Part shown: positions 28,201 to 37,000 of the stretch, piece by piece
Numbering within the stretch: the first letter of the stretch is position 1
How the letters are laid out: every line of letters starts with the position of its first letter
Assembly (NCBI GenBank): GCA_029243025.1
Contig: JAQWSU010000024.1
Span: 62,001 to 126,000, forward strand
Direction of reading: 5' to 3'
Source of the DNA: Pirellulaceae bacterium
GTDB taxonomy: Bacteria; Planctomycetota; Planctomycetia; Pirellulales; Pirellulaceae
Length of the DNA stretch: 64,000 nucleotides
Notes under the pieces: generated by a model
What the model saw: the letters and a program-made list of their open reading frames with translations, nothing else
What the model was told of the DNA's origin: nothing
Database searches by the model: none
Translations under genes and position numbers: made by a program

Positions 28201-30154
28201 CGATGCCATCGCTGACGAAATCCAACTATCAATCATCGCTGAAACGGCTCGCCGGGGGAGCACACAATACACCCCAGACGATTGGCAAGAATCCATTGAT
28301 TGGATTAAAGACACTTACGCACCGCAAACTGGTTGGAAGCGGGCGGACTCTCTGCTCCATCAATTGAATCAGGCCGGACTTCTCCGTTGGGCAAAACCAC
28401 CGACCTTCTGGCTCGGTGATCAGCTAACGACCGGTGGTTTCGTCGAGCAAGATCAGGCACTCGTAATGAGATTAGAAAGGGGCGAGATCTATTACACGCT
28501 TGATGAATCGGATCCCATGCGAAGTGCACCCGTGATTTCCTACGAGTCGCTGCTTGGCGAGTCTCCTCGGGTGCACGTACACGTCCCCGCGGATGACCGC
28601 TTGCAAGACACTTGGACGCAACTTGATTTTGACGATACGGGTTGGCTCGAAGGTCAGGGCGCCGTCGGCTTCGACAACCGCTCGGAGTTTGACATTGACC
28701 TGAATATCGACACGCAGATGCGTCGCGTCAACGCAACCGCCTACCTGCGATTTCCTTTCCACGTAGACGACCTGGCCGATCAGACGGTACTCAAATTGGG
28801 TGTCAGATACGATGACGGATTCGTCGCCCATCTGAATGGACATGAACTGGCCAGTGGTAATGCCCCGGCCAATCCCCCGTGGGATTCGGGTTCGATTCTA
28901 CCAATGCAGCTATCTGATTCGTTCGAAGAATATGACTTGAGCGATTCATTGCATCTGTTAAGACCTGGAAAAAACGTATTGGCAATCCAGCTTCTCAACG
29001 AGTCACGAAACAACGCCAACGCCTTCCTGCTTCCTCGCTTGCAGCTGGGGAAACTTGCAAGCACAGGTGTTGCGCCGCAAGCCATCAGGTATGACGGACC
29101 GATCGATGACATCCGCGATCAGAATCTTCGAGCCCGTACTTTGTACCGCGATTCTTGGAGCACCTTGGCCACAGCCAGCTTTACCGATCGTCGTAACGCC
29201 GTTGTGATCAGTGAGATCATGTACCATCCGGCGCCACCGACGGAAGCGGAAATTGAGACTGGCTTTGATGACGCTGACGATTTTGAGTATTTGGAAATCA
29301 CCAACGTCTCTTCGACACCGGTGGATCTCAGTCATGTGCAGCTCGTGCAACAGAACATCGAAAACGAAACCGAGGGAGTCGCCTTTGATTTCTCAACGGC
29401 AAACCGTTCTACGTTGTCGCCTGGCGAACGGCTGATTCTCGTCGAAGATACGGACGCCTTTGCATTCCGTTACGGTCAGGTTGAGGTCGCCGGTCAATGG
29501 TCCGGTAGATTGAGCAACCGTGGCGAAACAATCGCTCTCGCGATCGGCGGAGAAATCGTTCAGCAGGTCCGTTATGACGATGGTTGGTACCCGATTACTG
29601 ACGGAAACGGCTATTCTCTGGAGTTACGCGATCGTTCGGACGACGTGGATGACTGGTCCCAAGCGTCGGTCTGGCAACCCAGCGGTTCCCACAACGGTAC
29701 ACCAGGCACGCTGCCCGTCCTGACCGGTGACGCTAACCTAGACGGCGTTTTCGACGAACGAGATCTATTGCAAGTCATGCAACGCGGAAAGTATCTGGAC
29801 GGCATTCCGCAAAACGCGACCTGGCAGGACGGTGATTGGAATGGCGACGGAGAATTCGATGATCAAGACATCGTCGCCGCCTTTATGGCCGGACATTATC
29901 GAATCGAGCCGACCCCTTCAGCTTCCGCATTGCGCAGCGCCAGGGATGTCGTTTTCGCCGATCAGGAAGCCAAACGCAAGTGTCGTTGTCGCGGTAACCC
30001 AAGCGGCCATCCCAAACTTCCTCCCGGATTCGCAATCGGGCTCCCGATTTTCGGCCTGCAGGATGCTATACTATTCTCTCAGACAAGTAGCAACCAAACA
30101 CGTTCTTACCTACCAAGGACAAGCACACCGGTAGTCGATCCGTTTGAAAGCTAA
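25290..30154 (+). pseudogene. Interrupted lamin-tail / CotH / dockerin surface protein gene
   Basis: Read across its lesions, this is a protein of about 1600 residues. It begins at a GTG with a basic segment and the planctomycete LEPR-type motif FEALEPRTLLTG, then a lamin-tail domain (IIISEIAADN). An in-frame TAG at 25872-25874 interrupts TSLE*LVPSDD, where related genes read Tyr. The same frame continues to about 26330, after which the coding frame changes by -1/+2 somewhere between 26290 and 26470. From there to 30154: a beta-sandwich with YDDGFVAYLNGTEV, a chitobiase-like C-terminal domain (YYTRDGSLPEPN), CotH kinase-like domain (LYLNGEYWGQCNLMERPN), a second sandwich, another lamin-tail (VVISEIMYHPAP) and a dockerin-like tail (GDANLDGVFDERDLL). 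Either a pseudogene or two assembly errors. Confidence 0.8.
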
Positions 30155-30338
30155 TCCACTTTTAGCAAGCCCTTGGTGCACAACCATCTCACCGCTTCCG
30201 TTCCTAAGATTGTGGCGGTTGAAACCGTCGCAAATGTAGGTTATCCCAACTGCCTGGTACTCCAAGCCCAAACTGCACGGACACCCCGCTTATTCTGAAA
30301 CAACACGTTGTCCAGCTGGATTCAATCCGGAGAAGAAA

Positions 30339-31412
30339 ATGACTACCAACAATGAGCGACGATCGCTAACCGATCGATTGTCGGAAGGCCCGGTGCTGTG
30401 TGCAGAAGGTTACCTATTCGAGTTAGAGCGACGTGGGTACCTCCAGGCCGGCGCATTCGTACCTGAAGTGGTACTCGAACATCCGGCGGCAGTCGCGCAA
30501 CTTCATCGTGAATTCCTCCGTGCTGGATCAGATGTCCTGGAGGCGTTCACATATTATGCTCACCGCGAAAAACTACGCCTGATCGGCAAGGAGGATCAGC
30601 TCGAGTCGCTTCAACGAAATGCCTTGGATATCGCGAACTCGGTTGCTGACGAGGCGGACTTCCGGCCACTCGTTGCAGGTAATATTTGCAATACAAACGT
30701 TTATTCGCCCGGGGACGCAAACGCGGAAGCAGAAGTCCGCAAGATGTTCGACGAGCAGATTGCTTGGGCTGCCGAGGCCAATGTGGACTTCATCATTGCC
30801 GAAACGATCCGGTATCACGGCGAAGCCGAATTGGCCCTTCGATCGATCAAGGCCGCCAACTTACCCGCCGCCGTGATGCTCGTCGTTGACGCCGACGAGC
30901 AAACGCGAGACGGACTTCCGATTGCCGAAGCATGCCAGAGACTCGAACAGGCTGGTGCGGACGTCGTGGGTATGAATTGCTCTCGCGGCCCACAGACGAT
31001 GCTGCCGCTGATAGCGCGGATTCGCGACGCGGTGAGTTGCCACGTGGGTGGACTACCGGTCCCGTACCGCACAACTGCTGAATCTCCGACGTTTCAATCG
31101 TTATCTGACCCTGATTGTAGCTGTATCCCCGATGATCGGCCGTTTCCCACAGCACTCGATCCGTTTGTCTGCAATCGCTATGAGATGGGTGAATACGCCC
31201 AGCAGGCGGATGAGATGGGGGTTCGGTTTTTGGGAGCGTGTTGTGGTGCTGCGCCGCACCACATACGATCGATGGCAGAGGCACTCGGCCGACAACCCGA
31301 GGCAAGTCGTTACTCACCCGACATGACGAAGCATTGGGCTTTTGGAAAAAACGAACGCTTAAAATCAGCGAACTTGGATTACGCCGAAAAGTTGCGTCAC
31401 AAAAAACCTTAA
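30339..31412 (+). CDS. Betaine-homocysteine methyltransferase-like protein
   Basis: The protein has 357 residues from the ATG at 30339 (upstream GGAGAAGAA). It follows the mammalian BHMT pattern closely: LERRGYLQAGAFVPEVVLEH, QLHREFLRAGSDVLEAFTYY, NVDFIIAE, and the zinc ligands C214 (GMNC) and C301-C302 (GACCG). BHMT transfers a methyl group from glycine betaine to homocysteine, giving methionine and dimethylglycine. Differences from human BHMT, recalled from its structure: the Trp of AGPWTPE that lines the betaine pocket is Phe40, the Asp of GDGG is Ala with a Glu next to it (E23), and the Tyr after AE is Thr. The substrate may therefore be another methyl donor. First gene of a three-gene cluster with an amine oxidase and a transporter. 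Confidence 0.85.
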   Translation: MTTNNERRSLTDRLSEGPVLCAEGYLFELERRGYLQAGAFVPEVVLEHPAAVAQLHREFLRAGSDVLEAFTYYAHREKLRLIGKEDQLESLQRNALDIANSVADEADFRPLVAGNICNTNVYSPGDANAEAEVRKMFDEQIAWAAEANVDFIIAETIRYHGEAELALRSIKAANLPAAVMLVVDADEQTRDGLPIAEACQRLEQAGADVVGMNCSRGPQTMLPLIARIRDAVSCHVGGLPVPYRTTAESPTFQSLSDPDCSCIPDDRPFPTALDPFVCNRYEMGEYAQQADEMGVRFLGACCGAAPHHIRSMAEALGRQPEASRYSPDMTKHWAFGKNERLKSANLDYAEKLRHKKP

Positions 31413-31495
31413 CGGTCCGTTCTTAGAATCCCTTGGCCCACGACCGCATGGAGTGGCTCACGAGGCCGGCGAATTACCCCGCACGTTTAAATCCG

Positions 31496-32683
31496 ATGAA
31501 TTATCAGTACGAAACGATTGTCGTAGGGTGTGGTGGCATCGGTAGCGCCGCTTTGTACTGGCTGTCGCGACGCCTCGGTGCGAAAGTACTGGGCATCGAA
31601 CAATTCGAACTTGGCCACATGCGAGGCAGCTCCCAGGATCATTCGCGTATCTTTCGCCTCGCACAACATCAGCCAGAATACGCAGACCTGGCACGCTCCG
31701 CTCTGGGCGTATGGCGCGAGGTTGAAGGCGAGTCTGGAGTCACGCTGTTGTTGAAAACCGGTGGCGTGGTCATCGAACAGATGGGATCGCGTGACGTCGA
31801 CCAGCCCGGCGTGCGCGACTTGCGCGGCTACGTCCGTGCCATGACCGAACAAGGGATCGCTTTCGATAAACTGACCGGTCCCGAAGTCAATCAACGGTGG
31901 CCGCAGTTCCAATTGACGGACCGTGAGCAAGCCATTTATCAAGCCGACTCGGGGCTCATCGATGCGGCTAAGTCAAATGCCGTGCACACCGTACTGGCGC
32001 AAGCGCATGGTGCAACTGTCCTCGCCAATACGGCCGTCCGTGAAATCCGTCCGGTGGGTAATGGTGTTGAGATTGCCACCGACCGAGAATCGTTTCGCGC
32101 CGCCAGTGTTGTCATCGCCAGTGGTGCGTGGACGAATCGACTCTTGGACGGACTGAAAATCAACTTGCCCATCACCGTTTCGCAGGAGCAGGTCACGTAC
32201 TATTCGACTCCGCATCTTCGTGAATTCGCGCCTGATCGATTTCCCGTTTGGATTTGGCACGGTGCACATTCGTTCTACGGCTTCCCAGTCTACGGTGAAG
32301 TCGCCACAAAGATGGGACAACACAATGGTGGCCCTGAAGTGACGGCCGATACACGGACTTTTGAACCGGATCCCACGCGACAACAACGCTATCGAAAATT
32401 TCTAGAGCAATATCTTCCGCGATTCCTGGGACCCGAACTTTACACGAAAACCTGCCTGTATACTGTCCCATACGATCAAAAGTTTGTGCTCAGCCAACTG
32501 CCAGAACACCCACAGATCTCCGTATTCATTGGAGCCGGAACAGCCTTCAAGTTTACGAGTTTGATGGGCAAGATTCTCTCTGAATTAGCTCTCGATCGCC
32601 GTACCAAACATGGGATCGACTCGTTTCGCTTTGACCGCCCGGCGATTCAAGACCCGACGTATCGGAAAGAAGTGCATTGTTAG
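31496..32683 (+). CDS. Sarcosine oxidase / N-methyl amino-acid oxidase family flavoenzyme
   Basis: The protein has 395 residues from the ATG at 31496; an in-frame start 21 codons upstream gives a charged extension without homology. The Rossmann dinucleotide motif GCGGIGSAA is at residues 11-19, followed by GIEQ and the family phrase GSSQDHSRIFRLA. C320 (KTCLYTVPYDQKF) is at the position of the Cys that binds FAD covalently in monomeric sarcosine oxidase, and GAGTAFKFTSLMGKIL follows. The family oxidises N-methyl groups of sarcosine, N-methyltryptophan or pipecolate, producing H2O2 and formaldehyde (or an imine). Lying 84 bases after a BHMT-like gene, it could demethylate products of that reaction (inference). 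No signal peptide, so cytoplasmic. Confidence 0.88.
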   Translation: MNYQYETIVVGCGGIGSAALYWLSRRLGAKVLGIEQFELGHMRGSSQDHSRIFRLAQHQPEYADLARSALGVWREVEGESGVTLLLKTGGVVIEQMGSRDVDQPGVRDLRGYVRAMTEQGIAFDKLTGPEVNQRWPQFQLTDREQAIYQADSGLIDAAKSNAVHTVLAQAHGATVLANTAVREIRPVGNGVEIATDRESFRAASVVIASGAWTNRLLDGLKINLPITVSQEQVTYYSTPHLREFAPDRFPVWIWHGAHSFYGFPVYGEVATKMGQHNGGPEVTADTRTFEPDPTRQQRYRKFLEQYLPRFLGPELYTKTCLYTVPYDQKFVLSQLPEHPQISVFIGAGTAFKFTSLMGKILSELALDRRTKHGIDSFRFDRPAIQDPTYRKEVHC

Positions 32684-32717
32684 CCCGACCAATAACGCAA
32701 ACTAGCAGGTCGCTCAC

Positions 32718-33995
32718 GTGAATGTTCGTACACGTCGCGGAATCATAATCTTTAGCTTGCTATTTGCTGGCGAAGCGGTATTCACACTTCCGTTTCACAT
32801 CGCCCGCTATTTCCGCCCGACCTTCGTCGAAGTGCTGGACATCAGTCAGACGCAACTGGGGGAGCTCTTTACGACGTATGGGATTGTGGCAATGCTCTCC
32901 TACCTACTGGGAGGAGGCTTAGCGGATCGATTTTCGGCGCGTAAACTGCTTGTGTTTTCCCTCGTCGCGACGGCTTCGGCCGGTTTTTTTCTCGCATCGA
33001 TCCCCGCGCTGGGCGAGCTGAGGTGGCTCTATGCGTTTTGGGGAGCCTCTACGATACTGCCGTTCTGGAGTGCACTGTTGCGAGCCACGCGTGAATGGGG
33101 CGGCGCCGATAAACAGGGTGAGGCATTTGGCATCCTCGACGGCGGCCGTGGCATCATCGCCGCCATCCTGGCATCATTGGCACTTTGGCTGATGTCGATC
33201 CAACTGCCGTTGGCAGACTCCGAATCCCAAGCGACGATATTGCAGCGAACGGTCGCTTTGCGAAGTATCATCTTTTTCTACACGGGAAGCACTCTACTGG
33301 CTGCCATCTTCGTCTGGTTCTGCCTTCCCGAATCTCAGCGTGCTGTTGCCGCCACGCGGACGACTAACTCATCCGGCAGGTTCAGCAACCTCAAACAGGT
33401 GATACGAATGCGGGCTGTCTGGCTGCACGGCGTGGTGATCATGGCTGCCTATTCCGCCTACAAAGGATTCGATTTCTTTTCTCAGTTCGCGCACGACGTT
33501 TGGGGATGGTCCGAAATCCACAGTGCGCAACTGAGTACAACGGCGGCTTGGATTCGTCCGGTTGCAGCGATTTCGGCCGGGCTGCTGGCTGACCGCTGGC
33601 GCAGCTCACGAGTCATCATGGTCGCGTTTCTGGTGACCGGCGCCGGGTTTTCGGTACTTCCTTGGATCTCTCCAGGTGAGGCGAAAGCATGGCTACTGTG
33701 GATGAACATCTCGATCGTCAGCGTGGGCATCTTCGCGCTACGCGGAATCTATTTTGCCTTACTCGAAGAAGAACAAATTCCGCGATCGATGACCGGAACC
33801 GCGATCGGTGTCGTATCGTTCGTCGGCTTCATTCCCGAAATCGTCATTAACTATTTGGGCGGCCGATTGATTGACCATTGGTCGGGTGAACTGACGGGAT
33901 ATCTTGTGTTTTTCACGCTGCTCGGTTGCGGTTGCCTGATTGGCCTCGCCGCCGCGTACCCGATCGGCGCGGCTGATCACGAACAATCCTCATAA
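32718..33995 (+). CDS. Major facilitator superfamily transporter
   Basis: The protein has 425 residues from a GTG start at 32718, with no other good start nearby. Twelve hydrophobic segments are expected from the alternating pattern (LLFAGEAVFTLPFHIARYF..., MLSYLLGGGLADRFSARKLLVFSL). The MFS loop motif GGGLADRFSARK lies between TM2 and TM3, and ISAGLLADRWRSSRVIM is the equivalent loop in the second half. MFS proteins move small solutes by proton or solute coupling. Its position directly after the sarcosine-oxidase-like gene (34 bases) suggests uptake of a methylated amine or amino acid for this cluster (inference). Confidence 0.88.
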   Translation: MNVRTRRGIIIFSLLFAGEAVFTLPFHIARYFRPTFVEVLDISQTQLGELFTTYGIVAMLSYLLGGGLADRFSARKLLVFSLVATASAGFFLASIPALGELRWLYAFWGASTILPFWSALLRATREWGGADKQGEAFGILDGGRGIIAAILASLALWLMSIQLPLADSESQATILQRTVALRSIIFFYTGSTLLAAIFVWFCLPESQRAVAATRTTNSSGRFSNLKQVIRMRAVWLHGVVIMAAYSAYKGFDFFSQFAHDVWGWSEIHSAQLSTTAAWIRPVAAISAGLLADRWRSSRVIMVAFLVTGAGFSVLPWISPGEAKAWLLWMNISIVSVGIFALRGIYFALLEEEQIPRSMTGTAIGVVSFVGFIPEIVINYLGGRLIDHWSGELTGYLVFFTLLGCGCLIGLAAAYPIGAADHEQSS

Positions 33996-34085
33996 CGTCT
34001 TACGATCCGATCAGCAGTCAAAACAGACACCCCAACCGACTCCTTAATGAGTCCAGTACCGGTGTCCACCATGTGCCGCAATCGT

Positions 34086-37000
34086 CTAATTCAATCTGAG
34101 TTTCCTGGCAGCGTGAAGTTGATCTACCACGGCGGCCAATTCGCTAACCGTGAAGTGACCTTGGGTAAAGGCAAAGACGATGTCTTGCGAAGTAAAATCG
34201 CCATCGCCATCCCAATCCCCTTCCGCAAACGTCGCATTGTTTGCGATGCCGTCGTCATACTTTCCGGCGGCAAACACCTTGGTCAAATCGGCGATATCGA
34301 ATACGCCATCCGCGTTTGAGTCTCCCGCCAATGGTTCGTCTGCCGCACCTGGTGACCCCATCGGAGACCGACTGGGCCGCCATTCCTCAGCACTGTTCCA
34401 GAGACTTAGATCAGCTGCCGCAGCGTCAATTGCTTGGAGAGACGGACCGTCGCCGTTGGTCGCGAGATGCCAAGCAGGATCGTACCTGAACCGTTGCAGC
34501 GTCTGCCCGTGATAGGTCACCACGACCGTTTCCCCACGATTGCTCAGGCCTCCAGACCACTGTCCAGCCACGGGTATGTGATCGCCATATCGCGAACGAA
34601 ACGCGTCAATATCCTCGACCACCACCAACTGTTGTCCCGGACTCAAAATATCGATCGTGGCAGTCGCGAAATCAAACGCCAGCCCCTGCCGCTCGCCATC
34701 GATGGTCACTTGAGCCAACTGGACAAGGCTTAGATCGAGAGTCGTGTCGCCAACATTCACCAGTTCCAGGAATTCGAAGTCATCCGCGTCGGTATGCCCC
34801 GCTTCCATTTCGGCGGGCGTCGGACCGGCTGGATGGTAATGAATTTCGCTGACTCGCAGCGAATTAAACGCGGGCGATTGTACATCACTGACTACCGTCA
34901 CTGTGTCGGACCCGATGAAATTTCCTTCGAAGTCAAATGCTTCGAGCGTTAGAACATTCTCCCCAAAGATCAGGGGAACCTCAGTCTCCCAAGTGTCGGT
35001 CTGCGGCCAATAAACGCTTAACGGTTGCTGGCGACCGGTGAGTCGAATCTGACGCACGTTCACCCAACCCTGTCCTTGAATTATTGCTGTCTGACCTGCA
35101 TGCAAGCCATCAGGCGTACTAACTCGAAATTCGACTTGAGGAATCACAGCCTCAATTTCAGCCAGTGCATCTTGATTGCGTTGCCGAATCAATGGCACCA
35201 CGTCGTTGAAATCACGAGCATTCGTTAGGGCTCCGTAGTGTGACGCCCACCGCGCGACATAGTCCTCGTTAAACGATCGGTTCATATAGTCGAGCATATG
35301 CCCCCAATACGTCCGTAAGTTATGAGGAATATCTCGGATCTCATCGAGTCGAGAAAACTTGTCGGACTCCATCAACAACGGCGCAGTGGAAATACCACAC
35401 AAGTCACAGTCCCAAAAGAGCGGAATAAATTTGTCGTCCGATGGGCGAAGATAGAGACGCAGATTTTTCGCCCGGCCGAAGCCATAGGTGTCCCAATTCC
35501 CCAGATAGGCCTGGTTGGCGTAGTGCCGCATCCACAAATCAACATCCATGACCGCATTCGTGGCCGCGAACAACTCATCCCCTTCAAGATGGATCGCTTT
35601 TGCCAAATCGACGATCGGTTCAAAATCATCTTTCACACGACTGTTTTTGATCAACAATTGACCGCGATGAAACTCAGGATGATCACCTCGCTGCCTCATC
35701 ACCTCGGTGTTCACCGCGATATCGACACGGGCGTTAACCACCGTATCCGACTTCACGCTTTCGCGGTCAACACATTCCCGCTGAGGATTATCGGGGCACG
35801 GAATTTTCTCTGATGGGCGGATGGGGTACGTTACGACGTCCAACTCCCATTTCGTGCCGTCGCTTCCGTTAACGAACTGTTCGTTCAAATAAAGCGACTC
35901 ATAGCGGGCCAAATTCAATAGCATCCCGCCGGAATGCCTTGGAGAGATCAAGTACGCGATATCGTCATAAGCGCTGGTCTGGCTTCCACCAGCGCGGTTA
36001 ATCATTTGTTTTTTAACGATCTCAGAAAGCCCATTGATATCAAACCGAACGGAATCGTGTACACCATAGAACGCTCGATCGGGATGGAGCTTGACCTTAT
36101 AGCCACTATTGGGACGAATAAATCGACTCCCAACAAGCCGTACGTCTACGTCGTAAAAGACTTCGTCGTTGTGATACAATGTCAGCGGCACAAAACGATT
36201 TGAAACACGGTTAACGACCGCAAAAAGTTGCTCCGTGTCCTCACTCAACAACACCATCCGCAGACGGTCGATCGCAGCCACAGGCCGCTGTCCCTCGTCG
36301 ACCTGATAGAGAGCGCGTGAGTCGGCACCGCCAGCGGGGAATGTGGTGGTCAGCCCTAACGTATCCTGCGCACGGACAAAGAACTGAACCACCGTTCCAG
36401 ATGGTTGCGCCGGAATCGATGCTTCAAACTCATTCGTTGCAGACATTACCATGGGCGACATGAACCAATCGCCGCCGTCTTGCCCATCGATGCGCCAATG
36501 CAAATCGACGGTATTGACACCGTCGGGATCAGTCACGTCAACTGAAATAGAAACGTCTTGCGTTTCGGTAGGGATCTTGGGTTGATGCCCAAACTGACGA
36601 TAGGTAGGCCCAATGTTCCTTTCCCTGACGGAGTTCGTTCGGCCGGGAGTTCCGGTCTTCTGCGGAACGTCTAGAATCGCCGTGCTGGCCACACGGTTGA
36701 AATACAGTCGACTGTTCAGCTGTGAATTCCCAGTCAACCATTTGGCGCGAAACGAAATCTCGTATTTTAAGCCGTCCCAAAGCGTCACATCGTTAACAAA
36801 GGTCGTCTCCAAGTGATCGTGAACATGTGCTTGCGGTCCAGTGGTAACCACATGCAGAGCCAAGTTGCCCGAGTCCTCCGGATCCTTAACGACACGCCCT
36901 TGATGATTGCCAATGATTCGCCATTTCGCGGGTGGTTTGCCCACGACATCGTTTTGGAAGGTTCCATTTTGAATAAGTTGAGTTGCACCATCCGGGCCAT

